NCBI GenBank assembly: GCA_012270485.1
Contig: JAAXIF010000035.1
Span: 1-64,000, forward strand
Direction: 5' to 3'
Origin: Sphingobacteriales bacterium
GTDB lineage: Bacteria; Bacteroidota; Bacteroidia; Chitinophagales; Chitinophagaceae
Length of the DNA stretch: 64,000 nucleotides
Position numbers and translations under genes: made by a program. Of this stretch, positions 25,729 through 34,851 are shown piece by piece. Numbering within the stretch: the first letter of the stretch is position 1; each line of letters starts with the position of its first letter. Below the pieces are notes generated by a model that saw only the letters and a list, made by a program, of their open reading frames with translations, did not search any database and was not told where the DNA came from.

Positions 25729-27003
25729 ATGACGGAAATCTTTATTATACTCGGTTTAATCATTCTGAATGGATTTTTTTCCATGGCAGAAATTGCATTG
25801 GTATCAGCCAGAAAAGCGAGGTTGGAAGCACAGGCTGCTAAAGGTGATGTAGATGCGAAAAGAGCTTTAGACCTCGCCAATCACCCAGATACTTTCTTAT
25901 CAACCATACAAATTGGTATTACACTGGTGGGGGTATTAACGGGTATCTACTCCGGAGATACATTCAAAGAGCCTTTGAAAGATTGGCTCTCTCAGTATGG
26001 CACATTTGGGGAATATGCCAGTACTGTAGCCACCATCATCATTGTAATCATTGTTACTTACCTCTCATTGGTATTGGGAGAACTGGTGCCTAAAAGAATT
26101 GGACTCAGCAATCCGGAAGGTATTGCTAAATCCGTGGCAGGACCAATGCGTATTGTAACCTGGATCACATTTCCATTTATCTGGTTATTAAGTAAGTCAT
26201 CACATATCATTATTCGTTTGCTGAACATGAAGCCCAATGATAATCAGGTGACCGAGGAAGAGATCAAAGCGATTATCAGTGAAGGAACAGAACAAGGAAC
26301 AATTGAAGAAGCAGAGCAGGAAATTATTGAACGTGTATTTCATTTGAGTGATCGTAATATCACTTCACTCATGACCCATAGAAGCGATATTGTTTGGTTG
26401 GAAGTAGATGATACTGTTGCTAGCGTGAGGGGAGAAGTGATGGAAAATATGCATTCGGTATATCCTGTTTGTGAGAAGGATATCGACCATATCAAAGGTG
26501 TGGTCTCTCTTAAAGATTTATTTGCAGCACATACTGATGCAACCATCAGCAGTTTGATGAAAGATGCGATGTATGTACCGGAAAACAATACTGCTTATCA
26601 GGTATTGGAAAAATTCAAGCAAACCAAAATTCATCATTGTTTTATTGTGGATGAATATGGTTCTGTACTGGGTTTAATTACCCTCAATGATATTTTAGAA
26701 GCCATTGTAGGAGACATTCCTCAGGAAGAAGATGAAGCCTATGAGATTTTGGAAAGAGCCGATGGCAGTTTCCTGGTAGATGCACAGATCCCTTTCTACG
26801 ATTTTCTTACCCATTTTGATAAAACAGAATGGATGATGGAGGGAGATCGTGATTTTGATACACTGGCAGGATTCATTATCCATGAACTCGAAAAAATTCC
26901 GGTTACGGGAGATACGATGGAATGGAAAATGTTCCGTTTTGAAATCATTGATATGGACCAACATCGCATCGATAAAATCTTGGTCAGCTTGATTGAATCA
27001 TAG
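25729..27003 (+). CDS. Hemolysin-family/CNNM-type transporter (DUF21-CBS-CorC)
   Basis: A 424-residue membrane protein. The DUF21 transmembrane domain (about residues 1-185, GFFSMAEIALVSARKARLE) is followed by paired CBS domains (about 205-330, with MTHRSDIVWLE and EYGSVLGLITLNDILEAIVGD) and a C-terminal CorC/HlyC domain (about 345-424). The family includes CNNM/CorB magnesium exporters, and the older name hemolysin is misleading. ATG 25729 is 1 base after the stop of the glycosyltransferase, better than an upstream overlapping start. It is the last gene of a three-gene unit and converges with DUF6702. Confidence 0.88.
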   Translation: MTEIFIILGLIILNGFFSMAEIALVSARKARLEAQAAKGDVDAKRALDLANHPDTFLSTIQIGITLVGVLTGIYSGDTFKEPLKDWLSQYGTFGEYASTVATIIIVIIVTYLSLVLGELVPKRIGLSNPEGIAKSVAGPMRIVTWITFPFIWLLSKSSHIIIRLLNMKPNDNQVTEEEIKAIISEGTEQGTIEEAEQEIIERVFHLSDRNITSLMTHRSDIVWLEVDDTVASVRGEVMENMHSVYPVCEKDIDHIKGVVSLKDLFAAHTDATISSLMKDAMYVPENNTAYQVLEKFKQTKIHHCFIVDEYGSVLGLITLNDILEAIVGDIPQEEDEAYEILERADGSFLVDAQIPFYDFLTHFDKTEWMMEGDRDFDTLAGFIIHELEKIPVTGDTMEWKMFRFEIIDMDQHRIDKILVSLIES

Positions 27004-27004
27004 C

Positions 27005-27493
27005 CTAAAACCGGAAGCTGGTTTCTCTTTTTGGATAATCCAATTTGTAGGTTTTCTGTATTCCCTTTGTTTTTACATGTACAATATTCACTTGGTTCGA
27101 TTCATAATCGTACAATAAGCTACAATCAACATCAACGGTATTGATCAAGGGTTGATTTTCTATTTCAAAATAACACCAAGTGCTTTCCATTTGCTGTTCA
27201 TATCCCAATATGCGAAAATTGACGGGTTTCCCATTCACATTCAGTTTGAGCCGCTGTGAAACATAAGCCTGCAATTGTTTTTCGATCAACTCTTTTTGCG
27301 CAGCATTTGCGATATCAATCTTCTGTTTACTGAATTGTTGTAAGGTTTTTTCCAGGTCATCACTGAATACCCTAACACTAATTTCCAATGTTGCTTCTTT
27401 GGCGTTATGGTTGATGTCAATAACCGACATAAAAAAAGGATGTGCCACATTGAGCAATCCGATCAACATCCACTGAATCATTATATTTACCAT
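27005..27493 (-). CDS. DUF6702 family exported protein
   Basis: A 162-residue protein with an N-terminal hydrophobic signal (VNIMIQWMLIGLLNVAHP) and the family pattern HPFFMSVIDINHNAKEATLEISVRVF at the mature N-terminus. The rest is beta-rich (YFEIENQPLINTVDVDCSLLYDY). Function unknown. It is divergent from a HupE/UreJ-type membrane protein, an association consistent with a shared function. The frame starts with TTG at 27520; ATG 27493 is the likelier start. Its stop is 1 base from the convergent CNNM-type gene. Confidence 0.75.
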   Translation of the reverse strand: MVNIMIQWMLIGLLNVAHPFFMSVIDINHNAKEATLEISVRVFSDDLEKTLQQFSKQKIDIANAAQKELIEKQLQAYVSQRLKLNVNGKPVNFRILGYEQQMESTWCYFEIENQPLINTVDVDCSLLYDYESNQVNIVHVKTKGIQKTYKLDYPKRETSFRF

Positions 27494-27547
27494 CTCAAAA
27501 TCTTGCTTTTGTAGATACAAAGGTCACAATAAAATTATAATTCACCT

Positions 27548-28129
27548 ATGGATCAATTTATTGTCTATTTTGAAACGGGATTCCAGCATATAGCCGACCT
27601 GAAAGGCATCGATCATATTCTGTTTGTGATGGCACTCTGTATCCGGTATCAGTTTATTGATTGGAAAAAGCTATTGATCCTCATTACCTCCTTTACAATA
27701 GGGCACTCCATCACATTGGCTTTAAGCGTATTCAATGTGGTGAATTATTCTGTTGCCTGGATCGAATTTTTGATCCCCGTGACCATTGTCATTACGGCGA
27801 TCAGCAATCTGTTTGTCACCAAATTTACTTTCAAAAGTAAATTTCCACTGATTTATTTCTTTGCTCTTTTTTTTGGATTGATCCATGGTTTAGGCTTTAG
27901 TAACTACCTAAAAAGCATGTTGGGAAAGGACGAAACTATTATTGGTCAATTATTGGCGTTCAATTTGGGATTAGAGGCGGGACAGATCATAATCGTGCTG
28001 GCAATTTTGCTCATTTCATTTATATTCGTCCAACTTTTGAAGTGGAATCGCAGAGAATTTCTTTTGTTTATAACAGGAGGAGTATTTGCAGTAGCACTTC
28101 TCATGGCATTAGAAAGAATACCACAATAA
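27548..28129 (+). CDS. HupE/UreJ-like membrane protein
   Basis: A 193-residue protein with about six membrane segments. The motif GIDHILFVMALC near the N-terminus and the glycine/histidine-bearing helix FFGLIHGLGFSNYL are characteristic of HupE/UreJ_2 proteins, which are linked to nickel or other metal passage. No hydrogenase or urease genes are nearby. The neighbours are DUF6702 (divergent) and an M1 zinc peptidase 10 bases downstream, so a metal-related envelope role is an inference only. Confidence 0.8.
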   Translation: MDQFIVYFETGFQHIADLKGIDHILFVMALCIRYQFIDWKKLLILITSFTIGHSITLALSVFNVVNYSVAWIEFLIPVTIVITAISNLFVTKFTFKSKFPLIYFFALFFGLIHGLGFSNYLKSMLGKDETIIGQLLAFNLGLEAGQIIIVLAILLISFIFVQLLKWNRREFLLFITGGVFAVALLMALERIPQ

Positions 28130-28139
28130 AAACGAAACG

Positions 28140-30506
28140 ATGAAAAAACTTGCTTCACTAGTAGTGGCTATTGGTATGTTCTGCTCTGTTCAGGCGCAGA
28201 ATATCATGAATAACCCCACTTCTAATCATGGAAACAAATTTGAACAGTTGGGTACCATTCTTCCTACTCCGAATGAGTACCGAACTGCCAGTGGTGCGCC
28301 CGGACCAAAATATTGGCAGCAGCGTGCAGATTACAATATCAAAGCTGAGTTGGATGAAGCCAATCTCAAACTCAAAGGAAGTGAAACGGTTACTTACTAC
28401 AACAACTCTCCGGATATATTGACCTATATCTGGTTACAGCTGGATGAAAACGAGCACAGCTCTGTGAACAATGCTGGGTATGAGGATGCCAGCTCACTCC
28501 GTCAGGTAAGTGTGAATTCACTGGATAATATGCAAGAGCGAAAGTCTGATAATGGCTACGGACATATCATCAGTAAATTGACGGACGCTACCGGTAAAAA
28601 TTTGAAGTATACCATCAATCGCACTATGATGCGTATTGATTTGCCAACACCTTTGAAACCCGGACAAAAATTTGTGTTCAATCTGGATTGGAGTTATAAG
28701 ATTTCAGATCGTATGGTAAAGAATGGTCGTGGTGGCTATGAGTTGGTAGATGGTAATCATCTTTTCACCATGGCACAGTGGTTTCCTCGTCTTTGCGTGT
28801 ACAGTGATTTTCAGGGATGGCAGAACCATCAGTTTACCGGTAGAGGTGAATTTGCCTTGACTTTTGGTAATTACAACGTACAGATTACTGTTCCTGCTGA
28901 TCATGTTGTATTGAGTACAGGAGAGTGTCAAAACTATGCACAGGTTTTAACACCTGCACAATTGGCTCGCTGGAATCAGGCACAATCTGCCAAAGAGCCT
29001 GTTGAAATCGTAACCTTGGAAGAAGCTAAAAAAGCAGAACAAGGAAAGAGCACACAAAAGAAAACCTGGATTTACAAAGCGGATAATGTTCGTGACTTTG
29101 CATGGACTTCCAGTCGTAAATATGTATGGGATGCAATGCCTGCATATGTTGAGGGTAAGAAAGTGATGTGTATGAGTGGATACGGTAAAGAAGCATATGG
29201 CTTGTACAGAAAATATTCTACCAAGGCGGTAGCGCATACCATTAAGAGCTATTCTAAATTCTCGATTCCTTATCCATATCCTGTTGCACAAAGTATTGAA
29301 GCCTCGAATGGTATGGAATATCCAATGATCTGTTTTAACTACGGAAGAACCAATCCAGATGGTACTTACAGCGAAGCAACTAAATATGGAATGTTGGGTG
29401 TGATTATTCATGAGGTAGGACACAATTTCTTCCCGATGATCGTAAACAGTGACGAACGTCAGTGGTCATGGATGGATGAGGGCTTGAATACTTTTGTTCA
29501 ATACCTGTCTGAAGAGTTGTGGGATAACAAATATCCTTCACGTCGTGGGCCGGCCTGGGCGATTGTAGATTATATGAAATCTCCAAAAGAGCAGTTAGAG
29601 CCCATCATGACGAATAGTGAAAACATCATTCAGTTTGGTCCCAATGCATATTCAAAACCTGCTACAGGTTTGAATATTCTTCGTGAAACCATTATGGGAA
29701 GAGAACTGTTTGATTTTGCATTCCGTGAGTATGCACGTCGCTGGGCTTTTAAACATCCTACACCTGCTGATCTTTTCCGTACCATGGAAGATGCTAGCGC
29801 AGTAGATCTGGACTGGTTCTGGAGAGGCTGGTTCTATAGTATTGACGCTTGTGATATTGCTATTGACACCGTTCGTTATGCTGTATTTGATCCAAATGCA
29901 CAACCGCAACAGCGTGCTTCTACAGAAGGACGTACCATGCCTATCGATAAACCTGTATTAAATGCTTTTGAAGATATTTCTAAGATCCGTAACAGAGAAG
30001 ATAAAAGCATTGTATTCCAAACAGATGTAGATACTTCTTTGCGTGATTTTTATTGGAGATATGCTCGCGGACTCGAGCCTTACGATTCTGTAACAAGAGT
30101 ACCTGTACCTTCTTTCGGAACACCTGAAGTATTAACTGATGCTGAAAAAGCAAAATACAAAGACATGCATTTGTATGAAATCACTTTCAGTAATAAGGGC
30201 GGATTGGTAATGCCATTGATCGTTGAGTTTACTTTTGAAGATGGTACCAAAGAAACAGAACGTCTCTCTGCGCAAATTTGGAGAAAGAATGAGAATAAAG
30301 TAACCCGTTTGTTCATGACCAAGAAAAAAGCGGTAAGTATCAAACAAGATCCGATGCGCGAGACTGCTGATATCAATGAGAATAACAACAAATGGCCTGC
30401 GGTTGCAGAACCTACTAAATTCCAGTTGTTCAAATTGCGTGCTGCTGCTCGTGGACAATCACAAGGAGTGAATCCTATGCAGAATGCGCAACAAAAGAAA
30501 AATTAA
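28140..30506 (+). CDS. M1-family metallopeptidase, exported
   Basis: A 788-residue zinc aminopeptidase-like protein with a signal peptide (residues 1-19, ending SVQAQ). The gluzincin site is complete: HEVGH at residues 424-428 and the third ligand Glu447 in WMDEGLNTF, with the standard spacing. The preceding GMEYPMICF corresponds to the exopeptidase GxMEN-like motif, with YP after ME. An N-terminal beta-domain (about 40-280) and a C-terminal region of about 250 residues flank it. It probably trims peptides in the periplasm or outside the cell. It follows the HupE-like gene by 10 bases and ends in a strong terminator. Confidence 0.92.
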   Translation: MKKLASLVVAIGMFCSVQAQNIMNNPTSNHGNKFEQLGTILPTPNEYRTASGAPGPKYWQQRADYNIKAELDEANLKLKGSETVTYYNNSPDILTYIWLQLDENEHSSVNNAGYEDASSLRQVSVNSLDNMQERKSDNGYGHIISKLTDATGKNLKYTINRTMMRIDLPTPLKPGQKFVFNLDWSYKISDRMVKNGRGGYELVDGNHLFTMAQWFPRLCVYSDFQGWQNHQFTGRGEFALTFGNYNVQITVPADHVVLSTGECQNYAQVLTPAQLARWNQAQSAKEPVEIVTLEEAKKAEQGKSTQKKTWIYKADNVRDFAWTSSRKYVWDAMPAYVEGKKVMCMSGYGKEAYGLYRKYSTKAVAHTIKSYSKFSIPYPYPVAQSIEASNGMEYPMICFNYGRTNPDGTYSEATKYGMLGVIIHEVGHNFFPMIVNSDERQWSWMDEGLNTFVQYLSEELWDNKYPSRRGPAWAIVDYMKSPKEQLEPIMTNSENIIQFGPNAYSKPATGLNILRETIMGRELFDFAFREYARRWAFKHPTPADLFRTMEDASAVDLDWFWRGWFYSIDACDIAIDTVRYAVFDPNAQPQQRASTEGRTMPIDKPVLNAFEDISKIRNREDKSIVFQTDVDTSLRDFYWRYARGLEPYDSVTRVPVPSFGTPEVLTDAEKAKYKDMHLYEITFSNKGGLVMPLIVEFTFEDGTKETERLSAQIWRKNENKVTRLFMTKKKAVSIKQDPMRETADINENNNKWPAVAEPTKFQLFKLRAAARGQSQGVNPMQNAQQKKN

Positions 30507-30524
30507 TCTGATCTAATTTTTTAT

Positions 30525-30561
30525 AAAGCCGTTTCTTGCGTTGAGTTAGAAACGGCTTTTT
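30525..30561 (+). terminator. Intrinsic terminator of the M1 peptidase unit
   Basis: AAAGCCGTTTCT and AGAAACGGCTTT form a perfect 12-bp stem around an 11-base loop, followed by TTTTTA. Confidence 0.85.
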
Positions 30562-30579
30562 TATGTAAAATAAACATCT

Positions 30580-31401
30580 ATGCGACAGTTTCTTTCATTT
30601 ATGTGTTTTCTGTTATCGATGCAAGTATTTGCTGCGTCAGTAGATACGATTACTATTTATAGTCAGGCGATGCGTAAAAATATCAAAACTGTGGTGATCA
30701 AGCCGGAAGGATATGAAATGCAAGGCGCTAAAAAATATCCGGTGGTGTATTTATTGCATGGTCATGGCGGTAATTACAGAAACTGGATTACAAGGGTTCC
30801 TCAAGTCAAAACCTTGGCAGACCAACATCAAATGATGATTGTTTGTCCGGACGGTGCTACCGGTAGCTGGTATTTTGATAGTCCGATCGACAGTAACTAT
30901 CGATATGAGACTTTTGTGAGTAAGGAAGTTCCTGATTTTATTGATAGTATGTATCAGACGATCAATGAAAGAAAAGGTAGGGTGATTACGGGCTTGAGTA
31001 TGGGTGGACATGGCGGTATGTTCATCGGATTTAGACATGCTGATCGTTTTAGTGGTTGTGGCAGTATGAGTGGGGCTTTACATGTATCAGTGATCACCAA
31101 TGGCTATGATGTAGAGAAAAGATTGGGGGATACTGCAGTGAATAAAAAGTACTGGCAAGATTGGAGTGTGTTGAAAGTGATAGAGCAATATCCAAAAGAT
31201 TCTTTATCGATTTTGATCGATTGTGGTATACAAGACAGAATCATTGGAATGAGTAGGGCAGCACATGACAAAATGCTAAAGCTGAATATCCCACATGATT
31301 ATATTGAAAGACCTGGTGCTCATGATTGGGCATATTGGAGAACGGCGATTGATTATCAACTATTATTTTTCCGAAAACATTTTGATAAAATGCTCAAATA
31401 A
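30580..31401 (+). CDS. Exported esterase (alpha/beta hydrolase, esterase-D-like)
   Basis: A 273-residue secreted hydrolase with a signal peptide (ending VFAAS). The core has YPVVYLLHGHGGNYRNW (oxyanion region), the nucleophile elbow GLSMGGHGG (Ser140) and the late catalytic His in GAHDWAYWRTAIDY, which is the arrangement of the esterase-D/antigen-85-like family. The acid is probably the Asp in LIDCGIQD. Substrate unknown; relatives cleave feruloyl or other acyl esters. It is flanked by terminators on both sides and so stands alone. Confidence 0.87.
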   Translation: MRQFLSFMCFLLSMQVFAASVDTITIYSQAMRKNIKTVVIKPEGYEMQGAKKYPVVYLLHGHGGNYRNWITRVPQVKTLADQHQMMIVCPDGATGSWYFDSPIDSNYRYETFVSKEVPDFIDSMYQTINERKGRVITGLSMGGHGGMFIGFRHADRFSGCGSMSGALHVSVITNGYDVEKRLGDTAVNKKYWQDWSVLKVIEQYPKDSLSILIDCGIQDRIIGMSRAAHDKMLKLNIPHDYIERPGAHDWAYWRTAIDYQLLFFRKHFDKMLK

Positions 31402-31406
31402 AAAGA

Positions 31407-31433
31407 AAGCAACCTCCTTGCCTGAGGTTGCTT
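31407..31433. terminator. Bidirectional terminator
   Basis: AAGCAACCTC and GAGGTTGCTT form a perfect 10-bp stem between the convergent esterase and cytochrome-like genes. Confidence 0.75.
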
Positions 31434-31463
31434 CTTACTGCATGTTATACAGTTTGCCCATTA

Positions 31464-32078
31464 TCAGTCTGTGAATTTACCACCTGCTGTAATCCAATCA
31501 GTAATTTTCTTTTTATCAGTGGCACTTAATTGTCCGCCTTGTGGCATGAAAGATGGGTTGCCATCTACTGCTCTTGCTTTGATACGTGCAGACGCATTGA
31601 CAATGTTACAATCCGTACTCAATGAAATACCACCTTGTGCAGAAGCACCTGAATGACAGCTCACACAATTGGTATTGATGACTGCTTTCACTGCTGCAAA
31701 TAAAACACCGCTAGGGGATGAATTAACAGTGACTGCGCCTGATTTTGTACAACCTTCACTATCTTTTGCGATAATGGTGTGATCTCCGGCAGTTACATTA
31801 TTGAATACATTGGATGCCTGAAAAGTGCCTCCATCAATATTATAAGTGAATCCGGTACTTCCGGAAGCTGTTACGGTTACTGAACCACCATTACAACCTG
31901 CTGCATTGGTAGAAGCCAGTGTAATCGTGATATTTTTACTGGCACAGCTATTTCCTGCCGGAGGTGGGGGATTACTGCCTGTAGATGGACTATCTCCCCC
32001 CTTGCTACACGCTACAATGATACTGGCTGTGCCGGCTATCATCATTAATCCGATTATGCTTTTACGAATTTGGTTCAT
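31464..32078 (-). CDS. Lipoprotein with SprB-type repeat and mono-haem cytochrome c domain
   Basis: A 204-residue lipoprotein. The lipobox is IIVAC (Cys about 24), followed by a Ser/Pro/Gly linker. A repeat like those of SprB/gliding adhesins covers about residues 50-120 (TNAAGCNGGSVTVTASGSTG, YNIDGGTFQ). The C-terminal domain has one haem motif, CVSCH, and a likely distal Met in SFMPQGG, then ITDWITAGGKF, typical of small c-type domains. It could be an extracellular or periplasmic electron carrier. The fusion of the two modules is uncommon in my experience. It lies 29 bases downstream of the sigma-partner gene and may be in that operon. Confidence 0.8.
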   Translation of the reverse strand: MNQIRKSIIGLMMIAGTASIIVACSKGGDSPSTGSNPPPPAGNSCASKNITITLASTNAAGCNGGSVTVTASGSTGFTYNIDGGTFQASNVFNNVTAGDHTIIAKDSEGCTKSGAVTVNSSPSGVLFAAVKAVINTNCVSCHSGASAQGGISLSTDCNIVNASARIKARAVDGNPSFMPQGGQLSATDKKKITDWITAGGKFTD

Positions 32079-32107
32079 ATCGAAGTTTTAGATTTACCTT
32101 ATGTACG

Positions 32108-33430
32108 TCATTTCTTTTTGTTTGGTTGCCTGAACTGGTAAGAAAAATAAATTCCGAAACTACTCAGTTTCGCACTGCCAAATCCCAAACCGCTCAATGG
32201 TAGGTTGGCAAAGGGTTCAACCACTAGGGAAGCACTTTTATTGACCTCCCGAATCCAGCCCGCAGATAATTTAAGAATGGAGAAAGGATGTGTTTTTCCA
32301 CCCGGATAATTGGCATTTCTTCTTATCGGTAAGCCATTGTAGTAATAGAAGTAATTGTAATTTTCACGGGTCATGAGGTAGGAGGAAAGTCCACCGCTAA
32401 CAAATGCCCTAGTTTTTGTTTTGGTATCAAACGTGTAACGAGCTAATAAAGGAATTTCCCACATCGTACAAAAACCATCTACTGTTTCCAGTTTGTAATT
32501 GGCTACCCAACTACCGGCAGGAGCTTTGAAATCGCTACCTGCCATTTTATAATTTTTTCGTGTGTATAATCCACCGGTATGAATAGACCAATTGTTGTTC
32601 AAATGATATCCGATCATGATTCCTCCGGATGCGCTTGCCTTGTCAGCGTACCTAAACTTGACAGTTGTGGCATCCATACCCACTACTAAGGCAAAACTGA
32701 AAGCGTTTTTTACTTTTTGGGTTTTGGATGTTGACAAATCTGTATGGGTTACAATTGGCTGCTCTTGTAAAGCGTTTTCCATGATTGATGAAGTATCCTT
32801 TATCTCATTGATACTGGTATTGGCTAAATTGCTGCCTGTATCAATGGTTGGACGAATAAAATTGACATTTTCTTGTAACGTGTTCTCTACTTTGGTAATA
32901 TTTTCTTTAGTAGTAGTTGATGGATTCGAAAATCGCTTGATTTCATTTTTCTCTTCTGTTATCAATGCCGATTCTCTAGATGTTTTTTGTTGAACCGATA
33001 CCGAACTAAATGATTCAGATCTCAATTGCTTGGGTGAAGAGAATGATCTTTGATCAATAGCATCCGTTGAAACTTTAACCGTATTTTTTGATGGATCAGT
33101 AGAAATGATCTCTTCTTTTTTAAGGGTACTGTTTGCAAGAGTTGATTCAATAGAAATTTTCTCTGATTTAATTTGCTTTGTTAAAAGATGATTGCTGATT
33201 TGTTTTTCGTCCAATCGGTTTTGGGTGTACCATAGGATACTTCCACCAAGTAATAACGCAGCCATGATCCACCAGAAAAAGAAAGGTCTTCTTTTCTTTT
33301 TCTCAGTAGGTAATATCTTATCAAGCTCTCTTTCCATTTGATCCCAGGAAGGAGACGCCGTCACCGTATAGCGATCTGCTGCCTCACGGCTCAGCTGCTC
33401 AAGTCTGCTATCGTTTTCCGGGTTAGACAT
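32108..33430 (-). CDS. Sigma-factor partner: single-pass protein with C-terminal barrel-like domain
   Basis: A 440-residue protein overlapping the ECF sigma gene by 8 bases. The N-terminal 48 residues are charged and cytoplasmic, followed by a membrane helix (49-68, FFFWWIMAALLLGGSILWY). A Ser/Thr/Asn-rich linker of about 175 residues leads to a region that reads like an outer-membrane beta-barrel (from about 245: ALVVGMDATTVKF, GIMIGYHLNNNWSI, FGIYFSYQF). The context suggests an anti-sigma-like role, although no zinc motif is present. The layout could span the envelope. The barrel domain could instead be a soluble periplasmic beta fold. Confidence 0.7.
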   Translation of the reverse strand: MSNPENDSRLEQLSREAADRYTVTASPSWDQMERELDKILPTEKKKRRPFFFWWIMAALLLGGSILWYTQNRLDEKQISNHLLTKQIKSEKISIESTLANSTLKKEEIISTDPSKNTVKVSTDAIDQRSFSSPKQLRSESFSSVSVQQKTSRESALITEEKNEIKRFSNPSTTTKENITKVENTLQENVNFIRPTIDTGSNLANTSINEIKDTSSIMENALQEQPIVTHTDLSTSKTQKVKNAFSFALVVGMDATTVKFRYADKASASGGIMIGYHLNNNWSIHTGGLYTRKNYKMAGSDFKAPAGSWVANYKLETVDGFCTMWEIPLLARYTFDTKTKTRAFVSGGLSSYLMTRENYNYFYYYNGLPIRRNANYPGGKTHPFSILKLSAGWIREVNKSASLVVEPFANLPLSGLGFGSAKLSSFGIYFSYQFRQPNKKK

Positions 33431-34004
33431 AATTGGTAGGTATGTTTCTTTGTGAAATAATTTTTCTCAGATTACTCTTGGCTTTCGACAAATTCGATTT
33501 GGAAGCACCTATACTGATCCCCAATGTCTGCGCAATTTCATCATGACTAAAACCTTCAATAACAAAAAGATTGAAAACCGTTCTATAAACAGGGGTCAAT
33601 TGTCTAATGGCTTCTATAATCTCCTGATAGGCCATTTTATCTAACCCGGTTTCCTGTGTATCACCCATATGATCATAATCACTGTCATTTTCCGGGTGTA
33701 TGATATTCAATTGCACTTTTCTGAGTTGATCAATACAGGTGTTAACAATGATGCGTTTGAACCAGCCTTTGAATAGTGCTTCTGTATCTCCATCACGCAA
33801 TAGATCAAACCGATCAATATTTTTATAGAGTTTGATAAATGATTCGTGTACCATTTCTTTCGCCTCTTCCTGCTGATGGATATAGCGAAAAGCGATTTTC
33901 ATGGCATAATCAAATAATCCCTCATACAACATACGTTGAGAGTTACGATCATTCTGAGAACAACCGTTGATCAGGGTTATTATGGAGGCAGTCTGGGTTG
34001 ACAA
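33423..34004 (-). CDS. ECF-type RNA polymerase sigma factor
   Basis: A 193-residue sigma-70 family protein. Region 2 is visible as LYEGLFDYAMKIAFRYI and EEAKEMVHESFIKLYKN; region 4 as AIRQLTPVYRTVFNLFVIEG and SHDEIAQTLGISIGASKSNL, the helix-turn-helix. It matches the ECF group typical of Bacteroidota. The only nearby start is TTG (34004); no ATG lies in a suitable place. It is translationally coupled (8-base overlap) to the membrane protein that follows, presumably its regulator. Confidence 0.92.
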   Translation of the reverse strand: MSTQTASIITLINGCSQNDRNSQRMLYEGLFDYAMKIAFRYIHQQEEAKEMVHESFIKLYKNIDRFDLLRDGDTEALFKGWFKRIIVNTCIDQLRKVQLNIIHPENDSDYDHMGDTQETGLDKMAYQEIIEAIRQLTPVYRTVFNLFVIEGFSHDEIAQTLGISIGASKSNLSKAKSNLRKIISQRNIPTNYV

Positions 34005-34113
34005 AATGGGCAGTAAAAGACTTTAGCCTTTCTGTTAAACTACAATAAATGATTGGGATACGCAATCTGTATGGTAGGGGTTGCCTCAGATGTCAGAAAT
34101 ATTCTAAACAACA

Positions 34114-34806
34114 TTATCCGCCGGTTCTGCCATCTCTTACCTGTACTTTTTTCTTTCCCGAGTTCTTTTTTTCGAAGTCGAGCACTTCTTTGGGCTTGGT
34201 TTTTACCGACGAAGTATCCTTCTTTACCGACGTACTATCCGCTTTTTTGCCCCCTTTTTCAGGATTCCCGGGTTCTTTTCCGGGTTCAACGATCTGATCA
34301 AGAAACCAATGTTCTGTTTTGATCAGTTCACCTGTCATGGGATAAAAAAAACGCCAGCGACCATGTTTAAGCGCGTTACCACTTGTTTTAACGATCACCA
34401 CTTCATTCTTATTCGGGTCAATTACATCTTGTACTTCGATGGTATCAAATTGTTTGGCCGGATTGACGGCTCTCCAGCCTTCTTCCCGCTCCAGGCCTGC
34501 AATGGTGTAGTATCGGCACATCCCGTCTTTCAGTCCCCATTTGTAATTTTCAACGGCCAAAAGATCACCCATGAGGTTGAATTTTCGCCAGATACCTTCT
34601 TTTTTTCCATTGATAAAGACACCTTCTTCTTCATAACCTCTCTCACCTCTTAACGGAGGCATTTCTACTTTCCAACGCCCTTGTTTTAGTCCATTTTTGT
34701 CTGTGCAATTGATGGTATCACGTTTAGAAGTAAGCTTAAAAGTGACACACTGAGCCGTAGAAGCCAAGGAAAAGAAAATGAATAATTGCAGGGTCAGAAA
34801 ACGCAT
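34114..34806 (-). CDS. Exported MORN-repeat-like protein (YwqK type)
   Basis: A 230-residue protein with a signal peptide (residues 1-18, ending STAQC). The body has MORN/YwqK-style repeats (LKQGRWKVEMPPLRG, NGKKEGIWRKFNLMGD, LKDGMCRYYTIAG, LKHGRWRFFYPMTGE). The C-terminal 45 residues are lysine-rich and end in KVQVRDGRTGG. Such proteins are often listed as YwqK antitoxins, but here no toxin gene is present, so that label should not be taken literally. ATG 34806 is preferred to an upstream ATG 6 codons earlier because it places the signal peptide at the start. Confidence 0.75.
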   Translation of the reverse strand: MRFLTLQLFIFFSLASTAQCVTFKLTSKRDTINCTDKNGLKQGRWKVEMPPLRGERGYEEEGVFINGKKEGIWRKFNLMGDLLAVENYKWGLKDGMCRYYTIAGLEREEGWRAVNPAKQFDTIEVQDVIDPNKNEVVIVKTSGNALKHGRWRFFYPMTGELIKTEHWFLDQIVEPGKEPGNPEKGGKKADSTSVKKDTSSVKTKPKEVLDFEKKNSGKKKVQVRDGRTGG

Positions 34807-34851
34807 ATTCACTAAATTGAGCATCTCAAATTACCAACTATTTATTTTAGT

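Noticed and set aside
34114..34806. Toxin-antitoxin locus (YwqK antitoxin)
   Set aside because: It has a signal peptide and MORN-like repeats but no adjacent toxin.
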